Positions 9,331 through 17,598 of a DNA stretch of 64,000 nucleotides are shown piece by piece. Position 1 is the stretch's first letter, and each line of letters begins with the position of its first letter. The notes under the pieces were generated by a model. That model searched no databases and was not told the DNA's origin. It saw only the letters and a program-made list of their open reading frames with translations. The stretch spans positions 186,001-250,000 of the forward strand of contig CANGMI010000002.1 in assembly GCA_947455195.1 (NCBI GenBank), given 5' to 3'. The position numbers were made by a program, and so were the translations under genes. The DNA comes from Pseudomonadota bacterium. GTDB lineage: Bacteria; Pseudomonadota; Gammaproteobacteria; Burkholderiales; SG8-39.

Positions 9331-10683
9331 TCAGGGGGAGGAGGCGCGGAGGATTTCACCTGCCATCTCGTGGCGGATCCTCCAGGCGTTGGTGCTGGTG
9401 GCAATTTCGACATCATCCCAGGACAGGCAGGTACCCTTGGCAACCGGACGGCGCAGCCGCACGTTGTGGGCCAAACCCAGTGGCAGTCCGCCGAGCGCGA
9501 GGGAGCGCGCCGAGGGCAGCAGCTTGCCCCACACGGTATAGCCACCTTCACCGTCGAGCGTTTCGCCGGCCTTCAGGTCGCGTTTTGCCGTGGCCACCAC
9601 ATCGGCATGCCAGCCCGATGCCACTCCGGTTGCCTCGCCACGCAGTGCCACCGACGCGACGCTCATGCCGACTTCGAGACCGATGAGGTGCCACCGCTTG
9701 TAGAGCGTGAAGTAGCGTCCGCTCGGGTCGGTGTGCGCGTTGTACTCCTCGAAGCAGTTGCGGATGTACTCGGTTTCGCCTTCGACCGTGACCCAGACAC
9801 CCATCCGGATGTCGTAGGGAATCACCCGCCCGTCGGGTTCGAGGCTCGAAATGACCTCGACCATGCCCTTCTTCTCGAGTACCCCGCCCTCGCTGATCGG
9901 GCGAGTGACGAACGGGATGTCCTCGACGCTCGCGCTGGGGTAGCGCAGGCCATCCGAGGGTACGGCAAGACCCGTGGCATTGGCGACTGCAGCGCTTTCG
10001 ATCGAGGGTTTCGAGCCGTCGAGAAAGCTGTTGAACATCTTGGGGTTCAGCCCCCCGCGTTCTGCCTGTGCGGGCGTGAGGCCGTAATACTCCCAGACGG
10101 TCTCCGGCGTCGATTCGGCATAGTGGGGCAACCACTTGTGGCCGCGCCCGGCCGCCACGACCGGAAAGCCACAGGTGCGGGCCCAGTCGACCAGATCGCA
10201 GATGAGCGCCGGCTGGTCGCCGAAGGCGAGCGAGTAGATGACCCCGGCGGCCCGGGCACGCGCGGCCAGCGCGGGTCCGCAGAACGCGTCAGCCTCGACG
10301 GTCACGTTGACCACGTGCTTGCCCTGGTCGAATGCGGCGAGGATATGGTCGACGGCATGCATCGGCGAGCCGGTGCATTCCACGACGACATCGATGGCCG
10401 GGTGCCGTACCAGCGCCTGCCAGTCTTCGCCGACATGGGTCGTTCCCCGCGCGAGGGCCGACTCGATCGACCCGGCACCCATGCGCTCGGGCTCCCAGCC
10501 AACCCGGATGAGGTTGGCGCGTGCTCCGGTCACCGACAGATCGGCAATGGCGGCCAGGTGGATGCCCGGGGTGCGGGGCACCTGAGCCAGATACATCGAG
10601 CCGAACTTGCCGGCTCCGATCAGGCCGACCCGAATCGGCCGCCCCTGCGTTGCGCGTTGCAGCAGTTGTGCGTGCAGGCTCAT
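9331..10683 (-). CDS. NAD(P)-dependent oxidoreductase with C-terminal SAF domain (450 aa)
   Basis: The N-terminal Rossmann fold (IRVGLIGAGKFGSMY, residues ~16-30) resembles homoserine-dehydrogenase or Gfo/Idh proteins. A central catalytic-type region includes VVECTGSPMHAVDHI and VNVTVEADAF. The C-terminal ~90 residues (ASGWHADVVATAKRDLKAGETLDGEGG) match the SAF fold also seen in antifreeze proteins, FlgA and sialate synthases. Such two-domain proteins are often annotated only as SAF-domain or homoserine-dehydrogenase-like. Its ATG overlaps the stop of the upstream dioxygenase by 4 nt, implying that the two act together. Substrate not determinable. Confidence 0.8.
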   Translation of the reverse strand: MSLHAQLLQRATQGRPIRVGLIGAGKFGSMYLAQVPRTPGIHLAAIADLSVTGARANLIRVGWEPERMGAGSIESALARGTTHVGEDWQALVRHPAIDVVVECTGSPMHAVDHILAAFDQGKHVVNVTVEADAFCGPALAARARAAGVIYSLAFGDQPALICDLVDWARTCGFPVVAAGRGHKWLPHYAESTPETVWEYYGLTPAQAERGGLNPKMFNSFLDGSKPSIESAAVANATGLAVPSDGLRYPSASVEDIPFVTRPISEGGVLEKKGMVEVISSLEPDGRVIPYDIRMGVWVTVEGETEYIRNCFEEYNAHTDPSGRYFTLYKRWHLIGLEVGMSVASVALRGEATGVASGWHADVVATAKRDLKAGETLDGEGGYTVWGKLLPSARSLALGGLPLGLAHNVRLRRPVAKGTCLSWDDVEIATSTNAWRIRHEMAGEILRASSP

Positions 10684-11555
10684 GCGCTCACCGTATCGAA
10701 GTCAGTCAGGGAAGTCTCCAGGGCACTGGCCGGCATGCCCTCTGCCCAGGGCAGCTCGATCGGTTGCGGGTTGAGCAGGCAGTCATCGGGCAGGCATTCG
10801 ATCGGGGTGAAGTCGCGGTGCGCGATGTACTCGGGTCGCTTGTGGCGACGGATGTGATTCGAGACGGCGCACAGGCTCAGGTAGACGCTCACGCGATTCC
10901 AGGGCGTGAGGTTGCTGCTCGAGGCATGGACGAGGCAGCTGTGGAAGAGAATCATCGAGCCCGCAGGGCCGGTCGGGCTCACGATGCCGCCGTGTCGCCC
11001 ACCGGCCCGGTCCACCAGCTGGCTGATGAGCCCATCATCGATGACCCAGAGCGGATAGCTGGTGGTTGCCAGGTCGTGCTGCGCGTCGATGACGCCGCGC
11101 TTGTGGCTCCCCGGTATGAACATCAGCGGGCCGTTGAAGGCATTGACTTCGTCCAGGAAGATGGCAACGTTCATGGCCTTTTCGGTCGGCATGTGATCAT
11201 CGTTGAGCCATGTGCCGTAGTCCTGATGCCACTGCCAGACATCCCCTTCGAAGGCCATCTTGCCGTTGATCTTGTACTGGTGCATGTAGACCTGCTCGCC
11301 GAAGAGATCCTCCACCGGGCGGATCATGCGCGGATGACGCCCGAGGCGTGCGAACGGTGCGTTGACCATGTGAGCCGCAAAGTTGGTGCGCACCGCATCG
11401 CTGCCTTTTTCGCGGACGTTGAAGGCGTCCCGGCGTGCATAGAGCGCCGGTACTTCGTCGTTGAGCGTGGCGACCTCGGCCGGGGTGAACAGACCCGGAA
11501 AGAACAGATAGCCATCGCGATCGAAGCGCGCGCGTTGCTCGGCGGTCAGGCGCAT
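10680..11555 (-). CDS. phytanoyl-CoA dioxygenase family protein, EctD-like (291 aa)
   Basis: Fe(II)/2-oxoglutarate-dependent dioxygenase that would hydroxylate a small substrate with release of succinate and CO2. The facial triad is visible as HQD (His110, Asp112) in VWQWHQDYGTW and His210 in SCLVHASSSN, with Arg221 in a position to bind 2-oxoglutarate. The run after the HxD, WLNDDHMPTEKAMN, echoes the ectoine-hydroxylase signature WHxEDGMP but differs at several positions, and no ectoine genes are present, so EctD itself is not supported. It is coupled by a 4-nt overlap to the SAF-domain oxidoreductase, which could act on the hydroxylated product. Confidence 0.85.
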   Translation of the reverse strand: MRLTAEQRARFDRDGYLFFPGLFTPAEVATLNDEVPALYARRDAFNVREKGSDAVRTNFAAHMVNAPFARLGRHPRMIRPVEDLFGEQVYMHQYKINGKMAFEGDVWQWHQDYGTWLNDDHMPTEKAMNVAIFLDEVNAFNGPLMFIPGSHKRGVIDAQHDLATTSYPLWVIDDGLISQLVDRAGGRHGGIVSPTGPAGSMILFHSCLVHASSSNLTPWNRVSVYLSLCAVSNHIRRHKRPEYIAHRDFTPIECLPDDCLLNPQPIELPWAEGMPASALETSLTDFDTVSA

Positions 11556-11640
11556 CGTGGGTCTCCTCTGCTGTCAGTGTCCGGTGCGCAGTTTAGGCCG
11601 ATCGGCAGTCTGGCGGAAACACCGAGGGGCGCGCCTGCCA

Positions 11641-12567
11641 TCAGGCCCCCGGTGCTGCGTGTCCGGGCTGCCGCACCGGGCGGGTGGCGAGGAGGGCACC
11701 CACCGAGACAAGCACCAGTCCGGCAAGCAGTGAGGGCGTCAGCGGTTCATCGAGCAGCGGTACGGCCGCGAGCCCCGAGAGGACAGGTACGAAGGTGGTC
11801 ATGACACCGGTGCGCTCGGGCCCGATCAGGGCAACCGCGCGCAGGAACAGTGCCATCGCGACGATCGATGCCCCAAGGCCCTGATACAGCCCTTGCAGCA
11901 GGATGGCCGACAGGGGGGCGCTGTCCATGCCCTTGGGCAGCAGTGCAAGGTACACCGGCAGGTAGGCGGCGCAGCCGGCAACCGCCATGAATCGGGTCAA
12001 CAGCCAGACATCGTAGCCCCAGATGCGCGCGAGAACGCTGTAGCAGGCCCAGGCAATACCGGACCCCAGCAGGAGGAGGTCGCCAAGAAGAACATCGGCG
12101 TGTTCGCCGCCTGCGCTTGCGAGCGGAATGGCCAGGCACAGGACACCCGCAGCGATCGGAACCAGGGCGGACAGACGGCCACGTTCGGGACGCGATCCGA
12201 GCAACACCCAGGCCATGAGCGGAATCAGGAAGGGCTGCATGCCCGAGAAGAGGATCCCCCCGTGCGCGGCCGGGGCATATTTGAATCCGCTGTAGACAAG
12301 GATCTGCGATGCCAGACCGCCGACCAGTGCCAATGTCCACAGACGAGGATCGATCCAGGTGCGGACCGGGAGCCGCAGGGAGAAGGGCAGCAGGACGAGA
12401 GCTGCAACGCCCATGCGCAGGGCCACGATGTCCCAGCCGGTGAGCGCGGTGCGACCGCCCATGCGCGACACGAGAACGAATCCCGTCCAGAGCAGCACGG
12501 CACCGAGCGCTGCCGCATATCCCTGCAGGTGGTGGCCCGTTGCATCACCGGACTTCCGGGCGGCCAT
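11641..12567 (-). CDS. DMT-superfamily transporter (EamA domains, 308 aa)
   Basis: Inner-membrane permease of normal EamA length with two repeated halves and about ten transmembrane segments (AAALGAVLLWTGFVLVSR at the start, SLLAGLVLVSVGALLA at the end). Its start lies 9 bp after the stop of the alpha/beta hydrolase, so the two are probably cotranscribed. Position between a hydrolase and an oxygenase suggests uptake or efflux of a metabolite of this cluster. Only distantly similar by eye to the other two DMT genes in the window. Confidence 0.85.
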   Translation of the reverse strand: MAARKSGDATGHHLQGYAAALGAVLLWTGFVLVSRMGGRTALTGWDIVALRMGVAALVLLPFSLRLPVRTWIDPRLWTLALVGGLASQILVYSGFKYAPAAHGGILFSGMQPFLIPLMAWVLLGSRPERGRLSALVPIAAGVLCLAIPLASAGGEHADVLLGDLLLLGSGIAWACYSVLARIWGYDVWLLTRFMAVAGCAAYLPVYLALLPKGMDSAPLSAILLQGLYQGLGASIVAMALFLRAVALIGPERTGVMTTFVPVLSGLAAVPLLDEPLTPSLLAGLVLVSVGALLATRPVRQPGHAAPGA

Positions 12568-12576
12568 GGAAGTTGT

Positions 12577-13392
12577 TCAGTTCAGGTGATGCAGGACGAA
12601 GTCGCTCATCTTCAGGAGGGCCTCATCGGCCGGTTCGGTCCCTGCATGGCGGGCCACGAAGGCATGCGGCTGGCCCAGGAACGCGTGGTATTCGACCTTT
12701 CCGCCGTGGTGTCGGTAGAGGTTGGCGAAGGCGTGCGTGCGCTCATGTTCGACGTTTTCGTCTTCGGTTCCCTGGATGATCAGCATCGGGGGCATGGCGG
12801 TTGCGCGCCCCGCATCGACGTTGAGGTGTGGATTGCCCTCGGCCATCGTGGCTTCGTCGGGCCAGAAGGCATGGTGGTTGTTCACCAGATTCTGAAGCCC
12901 GCGCGTGCGCGCCATGTGGTATCTCGCCAATGGATCGAGAATGGGCCAGCATGCGATGAGGAAGTCGAGGTGTGCGCTGGTGTTTCCCAGAGCCGGATCA
13001 GCCTCGACGAACAAGGGATCGTCCGGGCGGATTGCCGCCAGTGTGGCCAGGTGTCCGCCACTGGAGGTCCCCAGCGCACCGACGAGACGCGGCGTCAGGG
13101 CGAGCCTTGCCAGGTTGGATCGCACCCATCGGATGGCGTAGTTGATGTCTCGCACGGCAACCGGATAGCGATGCTTCGGGGCCATGCGAAAGTCGATCGC
13201 AAAGACGGCGATGCCGTGCTCGGCCAGATGCTCGTGCATCAGCACGTTGGTGAGGCGGTCGTTCTGGCTCCACGCGCCGCCATGGACTTCAATGACCAGG
13301 GCAGCGGCGGGCGTTGCCGGACGGTAGAGTCGGCCGAGTAGCGTCTCGCCATCGATGGTGCGGTAAGGGATGTCTTCGAACGTGTGGCTCAT
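12577..13392 (-). CDS. alpha/beta hydrolase of the HGGxW esterase type (271 aa)
   Basis: Carboxylesterase-like cytoplasmic hydrolase. EVHGGAW (residues ~35-41) is the oxyanion-hole motif of hormone-sensitive-lipase or kynurenine-formamidase type enzymes. GTSSGGH puts the nucleophile at about Ser110, GTEDENV supplies the acid and GQPHAFV the His. The ORF opens at 13437, but the ATG at 13392 (MSHTFEDIPYRT) fits family length and has AGG 8-10 nt upstream. Arylformamidase, ester and lactone hydrolase remain possible. Confidence 0.8.
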   Translation of the reverse strand: MSHTFEDIPYRTIDGETLLGRLYRPATPAAALVIEVHGGAWSQNDRLTNVLMHEHLAEHGIAVFAIDFRMAPKHRYPVAVRDINYAIRWVRSNLARLALTPRLVGALGTSSGGHLATLAAIRPDDPLFVEADPALGNTSAHLDFLIACWPILDPLARYHMARTRGLQNLVNNHHAFWPDEATMAEGNPHLNVDAGRATAMPPMLIIQGTEDENVEHERTHAFANLYRHHGGKVEYHAFLGQPHAFVARHAGTEPADEALLKMSDFVLHHLN

Positions 13393-13506
13393 GAGGTTAC
13401 CTGCAGCCCGTGTGACGGCATCAGCGCCGATGTCCATTGTAAGCGGGCAAGCAGGCGGGCAGGGCGGCGGGAGCGCCGCGCCTCCGCGGCCATGTACCTC
13501 GACCGC

Positions 13507-14490
13507 CTACTCCGCGGCGAGGCCCGCCTGGCGAGCCACCTTGCCCCACCGCGCGACCTCGGAGCGGATCAGTTCGCCGAACTGCTCGGGGCTGCCGCCC
13601 GCAGGTTGCATGCCCTGGCTCGACTGCTGGGCACGCATCTCGGGAATCTGCAGCAGGCGGTTGATGTGCTGATTCCACTTCTGGACGGCATCGTTCGGGG
13701 TGCCGGCGGGGGCAAGGAGCCCCACCCACGTGGCTACCTCGTAGCCGGGCAGACCTGATTCGGCGAGCGTGGGCACATCGGGTGCGAGCGGCGCGCGTCG
13801 GGCGCCGGCGCTGGCGAGTGCACGCAACTTGCCCGCCTTGATGAGCGGTGCCATGAGAAAGACGGTGTCGATGGTCATCGAGGTCTCCCCGCTCACGACG
13901 CTCATGGTCGAAGGGCCACTGCCCTTGTAGGGCACATGGACGATGTTGACGCCGGCCATCGACTTGAAGAGTTCTCCGGCCAGATGCTGACTGGTGCCAT
14001 TGCCGACCGACGAAAAGTACAGTTGCCCCGGCCTTGCCTTGGCCAGTTCGATCAGTTCGGTGACGGAGTGGGCCGGTACCTGCGGATTGACGACAAGCAT
14101 CAGTGGTATGTAAGCCACGAGCCCGATCGGGGCGAAGTCCTTCACCGGATCGAAAGGCATCCTTGCATGAACGGCGGGTAGCACCGTGAAGCTGGTGGCC
14201 ACCAGGGCGAGGGTATGCCCGTCAGGTGCCGCCTTGGCTACGAAGTCGGTGCCGATCAGCGTGCCGGCGCCTGGCTTGTTGTCGACTACCACCGGCTGGC
14301 CCCAGGTTTCATCCAGGCGCTGGATCAGCATGCGGGCGATCGGGTCGATCGCCCCCCCGGGTGGGTAGGGCACAACCAGTCTGATCGGACGGCTGGGGTA
14401 GGGTGGCGATTGCGCGCCCGCCGGCAGGGCACACAAGACGGCCAGCATGCAGGCCAGCGCGCAGGCTGCAGGCAGGGCTCTTCGGTTCAT
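13507..14490 (-). CDS. Bug/TctC-family periplasmic binding protein (327 aa)
   Basis: Secreted solute-binding protein of the tripartite tricarboxylate transporter family. Signal peptide LPAACALACMLAVLCALPAGAQS, then the family start PYPSRPIRLVVPYPPGGAIDPIARM and VVDNKPGAGTLIGTDFVAKAAPDG. Bug proteins bind carboxylates, amides or aromatic acids in a Venus-flytrap cleft; the ligand here is unknown. No TctA/TctB membrane genes occur in the window. It is the first gene of the minus-strand cluster that includes the hydrolase, DMT, dioxygenase and SAF genes, and it is divergent from the amino-acid ABC importer. Confidence 0.9.
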   Translation of the reverse strand: MNRRALPAACALACMLAVLCALPAGAQSPPYPSRPIRLVVPYPPGGAIDPIARMLIQRLDETWGQPVVVDNKPGAGTLIGTDFVAKAAPDGHTLALVATSFTVLPAVHARMPFDPVKDFAPIGLVAYIPLMLVVNPQVPAHSVTELIELAKARPGQLYFSSVGNGTSQHLAGELFKSMAGVNIVHVPYKGSGPSTMSVVSGETSMTIDTVFLMAPLIKAGKLRALASAGARRAPLAPDVPTLAESGLPGYEVATWVGLLAPAGTPNDAVQKWNQHINRLLQIPEMRAQQSSQGMQPAGGSPEQFGELIRSEVARWGKVARQAGLAAE

Positions 14491-14589
14491 GGCGTATCTC
14501 CTCGCTGCAAGCCCTGGAACGCAGATCGCTCCTCGGGCGCGACGTGAGCGGGCAATGGGCCGTGCAGTGTGCCACGATCGGGTTGCGAA

Positions 14590-14618
14590 CTGACCTGTTC
14601 GTGTTGCCCGCGTAGAAT
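14590..14618 (+). promoter_or_regulatory. candidate sigma-70 promoter for the ABC importer
   Basis: CTGACC (4/6 to TTGACA), a 17-nt spacer and TAGAAT (5/6 to TATAAT), ending 67 nt before the ATG of the substrate-binding gene and inside the 195-bp divergent intergenic region. Pattern match only. Confidence 0.35.
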
Positions 14619-14685
14619 CGAGGCCGCGCGCTGGTACGACTCGCAGTGCGCCTCGTCCGTTTCACGTCGCCCGGGAGGCTGCCTC

Positions 14686-15471
14686 ATGAATCGTCGCACG
14701 CTGGCAAAGCTGGGTTTTGTACTGGCCGCCCTGATGCCTCTGGCCGGGCATGCCCAGACCGCGCTCGAGGACGTTCTTGCGCGAAAGCAGATCGTCATCG
14801 CCATCCCCACCGATTTCCCTCCCTATGGATTCGTGGGCACTGACCTCAAGCCCCAGGGCCTCGATATCGACATGGCCCATCTCATCGGCGCCCGACTCGG
14901 GGTCGCCGTCGAACTGCTGCCCGTCACCAGCGCCAACCGCATTGCCTACCTGCAGACGCGCAAGGCGCAACTGGTGATATCCACGCTGGGCAAGAATGCC
15001 GAGCGTGAAAAGGTCATCGACTTTACCGCTGCCTATTCCCCCTTCTTTCAGGCAGTTTTTGCGGCGCGGTCGCTGCCGGTCAAGGCATTTTCCGATCTGG
15101 CGGGCAAGACGGTGGGGGTCACGCGCGGAGCGATGGAGGACATCGAACTGGCGCGGGTCGCGCCCCCCAGTGTCGACATCCGTCGATTCGAGGACAACAA
15201 CGTGACTGTCGCGGCTTTCGTGGCCGGCCAGGTTCAGGCCATCGCGACCGGGGCATCGGTGGCGGCCACGGTGATGCAGCGAAACCCGCAACTGAATGCC
15301 GAATACAAGCTCCTGCTCAAGGATTCCCCCAATTTCATCGGCGTTGCCAAGGGGGAGGACAGGCTTCGTGTTCGCGTGAACGAGATCATCGCCGCTGCGC
15401 GGGCCGCGGGTGAACTCGATCGCTTGTCTCAGCGCTGGTTGGGCAGGCCGGCAGGCGATCTCCCTCAGTGA
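14686..15471 (+). CDS. polar amino-acid ABC transporter substrate-binding protein (261 aa)
   Basis: Periplasmic receptor of the SBP_bac_3 family. The signal peptide runs to about residue 23 (ALMPLAGHAQ). The family fold is shown by IPTDFPPYGFVGTDLKPQGLDIDMA near the N-terminus and LAGKTVGVTRGAMEDIELAR in the second lobe. The start is the ATG at 14686, preceded by GGGAGG; the upstream extension in the ORF track is not coding-like. It heads a four-gene importer (receptor, two permeases, ATPase). A polar or basic amino-acid ligand is likely from the family, but the exact one is not readable. Confidence 0.88.
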   Translation: MNRRTLAKLGFVLAALMPLAGHAQTALEDVLARKQIVIAIPTDFPPYGFVGTDLKPQGLDIDMAHLIGARLGVAVELLPVTSANRIAYLQTRKAQLVISTLGKNAEREKVIDFTAAYSPFFQAVFAARSLPVKAFSDLAGKTVGVTRGAMEDIELARVAPPSVDIRRFEDNNVTVAAFVAGQVQAIATGASVAATVMQRNPQLNAEYKLLLKDSPNFIGVAKGEDRLRVRVNEIIAAARAAGELDRLSQRWLGRPAGDLPQ

Positions 15472-15532
15472 TGTCGGGGGCTCGGCCGATGACACGGGCG
15501 CCGTGCCCTGATCGTGCCGTGATGATGACGTG

Positions 15533-16213
15533 ATGGCAGCGATGGTAAGTCTGGATTTCGCGGCCGTACTCGAGCAATGGCCGCTTCTCGTGCAGGGGAT
15601 CGGCGCCACGATCTGGCTGGTCGCGCTCGCGGCGACCCTGGGGGGCTTTCTGGGGATTGCCTGTGCCTGGGCTCGTACATGGGGCCCGAAGCCACTGGCG
15701 TGGCTCGCAGCCGGCTATGTCGAGTCGATCCGCAATACCCCCTTCATCGTCCAGCTTTTCGTCATCTTCTTCGGGCTTCCGAGTGCCGGGGTACGTCTTT
15801 CACCGGAATGGGCTTCAGCCCTTGCGATGGTCATCAATCTGGGCGCCTACGCGGGCGAGATCGTTCGCGCAGGCGTCGAGGCAACGCCCAGGGGTCAGGT
15901 CGAGGCAGGGCTGAGCCTCGCCCTGACGCCCGGTCAGGTCTTTCGTCGGGTGGTCGTCCCGCCGGCGTTGGCCAGGGTCTGGCCTGCCATGGTGAGTCAG
16001 ATCGTCATCGTGATGCTCGGTTCGGCAGTCTGCGGTCAGATATCGGCCCGCGAGCTCTCGTACTTTGCCAACCTGATCCAGAGCCGCAACTTTCGGGCAT
16101 TCGAGGCCTACCTGGTAGCGACGGCGGGCTATCTCGTGCTCGCCATTGCATTGCGCCGCCTGCTGCTCTGGGTCGGGCCGCGGTTTCTTTTCGGCACGGT
16201 CTGGCGTGGTTGA
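15533..16213 (+). CDS. amino-acid ABC transporter permease 1 (HisM/HisQ type)
   Basis: Inner-membrane permease of the His/Glu/Gln/Arg family, about five transmembrane segments (GATIWLVALAATLGGFLGIA near the start). The EAA loop that contacts the ATPase reads VEAGLSLALTPGQVFRRVVVPPAL, a little diverged from the usual EAA...G. The ATG at 15533 or 15542 is more likely than the GTG at 15530. Its stop overlaps the next permease by 8 nt. Confidence 0.87.
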   Translation: MAAMVSLDFAAVLEQWPLLVQGIGATIWLVALAATLGGFLGIACAWARTWGPKPLAWLAAGYVESIRNTPFIVQLFVIFFGLPSAGVRLSPEWASALAMVINLGAYAGEIVRAGVEATPRGQVEAGLSLALTPGQVFRRVVVPPALARVWPAMVSQIVIVMLGSAVCGQISARELSYFANLIQSRNFRAFEAYLVATAGYLVLAIALRRLLLWVGPRFLFGTVWRG

Positions 16214-16868
16214 GTTCACGCTCTGGGACATCCTTCGCAACCTGCTTCTGGCGGCGCGGTGGACTGTGGCGCTCTCCCTGATCGCTTTCGTCGCCGGGGG
16301 TGCGCTCGGGCTGCTCCTGGTGCTGGCGCGGACGTTGCCGGCTGGCGCAGTCGGACGCTGGGCGGGTCGTTGTGTGGCCCTGCATGTCGAGGTGTTCCAG
16401 GGAACGCCGCTTCTCATGCAACTCTTTCTGGCCTATTTCGGGCTTGCGCTGCTGGGTCTGGAGGTATCGGCATGGCTCGCGGCAGCGCTCGCGCTGACGC
16501 TCCATGCCAGCGCCTTTCTGGCTGAAATATGGCGGGGCTGCATCGAGGCGGTGCCGCGCGGGCAATGGGATGCGGCGGCGAGCCTTGCGCTCACCCGCAG
16601 CGAGCAACTGCGCCGGGTCATCGCTCCGCAGGCGCTGCGAATTGCGATTGCACCGACCGTGGGGTTTCTCGTACAGGTCATCAAGGGAACGGCGCTTGCA
16701 TCGGTCATCGGTTTCATCGAACTGGCGAAGGCGGGAACCATGATCACCAATGCCACCTTTCGCCCGTTTGCCGTGTACGCCTGTGTGGCGGCCATCTATT
16801 TCGCGATGTGTTACCCGGTGTCGGCCTTCAGTCGGCGCCTCGAGAGGAGGTTGAATGGTGCCCGCTGA
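16206..16868 (+). CDS. amino-acid ABC transporter permease 2 (HisM/HisQ type)
   Basis: Second permease of the importer, homologous to the first. EAVPRGQWDAAASLALTRSEQLRRVIAPQALR is a clear EAA-loop region, and the membrane segments continue to the C-terminus. The ORF track opens at 16146, but that extension lies inside permease 1; the GTG at 16206 (VVEFTLWDILRNLL) gives the normal family N-terminus. The gene overlaps permease 1 by 8 nt and the ATPase by 14 nt, indicating strong translational coupling. Confidence 0.87.
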   Translation: MVEFTLWDILRNLLLAARWTVALSLIAFVAGGALGLLLVLARTLPAGAVGRWAGRCVALHVEVFQGTPLLMQLFLAYFGLALLGLEVSAWLAAALALTLHASAFLAEIWRGCIEAVPRGQWDAAASLALTRSEQLRRVIAPQALRIAIAPTVGFLVQVIKGTALASVIGFIELAKAGTMITNATFRPFAVYACVAAIYFAMCYPVSAFSRRLERRLNGAR

Positions 16869-17598
16869 ACCGATCGTGGACATACGCGGACTGCGCAAGC
16901 GCTTCGGTTCGAATGAAGTGCTGCGTGGCATCGATCTTGCCGTCGCCCCGGGCGAGGTGGTTGCCATCATCGGACGCAGTGGCTCGGGCAAGAGTACGCT
17001 CCTGCGATGCATCAACGGGCTCGAGTCGCCTGATGCGGGTACGCTTGCCATCGAAGGCAGACCCATGCGTCTGGATGACCCGCGCGCGATGCGCGACCTT
17101 CGTCAGCGGGTCGGCATGATTTTCCAGAGCTTCAATCTCTTTCCTCACCTCGATGTCGGCCACAACATCATGCTGGCGCCCGGGCTGGTGAAGGGGCGCC
17201 GTGGTGCGCAGGGAGAGGCTCGTGCGCGCCAGTTGCTTGCACGTGTGGGGCTCGATGACAAGTTCGAGGCCATGCCGGCGCAGCTCTCCGGCGGCCAGCA
17301 GCAGCGCGTGGCGATCGCACGGGCACTCGCGATGGAGCCCCAGGTGCTGCTGTGCGACGAGATCACATCGGCGCTCGACCCTGAACTGGTGGCCGAGGTA
17401 CTGGCCGTGGTCGAGATGCTGGCGTCCGAGGGCATGACCCTCCTCATGGTGACGCACGAGATGCGCTTTGCGCGCAAGGTGGCCGATCGCGTGGTCTTCA
17501 TGCACGAAGGCGCCATCCATGAAACCGGACCGGCGTCCGAGCTTTTCACCCGCCCGCAGACGACCGAGCTGCGCCAGTTTCTGGCTGCACTGGACTGA
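16855..17598 (+). CDS. amino-acid ABC transporter ATP-binding protein (247 aa)
   Basis: Cytoplasmic ATPase of the importer (GlnQ/HisP type). Walker [10 protein letters not shown] at residues 41-49, Q-loop [12 protein letters not shown] signature [15 protein letters not shown] and Walker [15 protein letters not shown] are intact, followed by the H-loop [12 protein letters not shown]. No regulatory C-terminal domain. Its stop codon directly abuts the stop codon of the convergent repeat protein with no spacer, so transcription from the two sides must interfere or terminate inside coding sequence. Confidence 0.93.
   Translation: MVPAEPIVDIRGLRKRFGSNEVLRGIDLAVAPGEVVAIIGRSGSGKSTLLRCINGLESPDAGTLAIEGRPMRLDDPRAMRDLRQRVGMIFQSFNLFPHLDVGHNIMLAPGLVKGRRGAQGEARARQLLARVGLDDKFEAMPAQLSGGQQQRVAIARALAMEPQVLLCDEITSALDPELVAEVLAVVEMLASEGMTLLMVTHEMRFARKVADRVVFMHEGAIHETGPASELFTRPQTTELRQFLAALD

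Noticed and set aside
10680-11555. Ectoine hydroxylase EctD
   Set aside because: The EctD signature is only partly matched and no ectABC genes are present.
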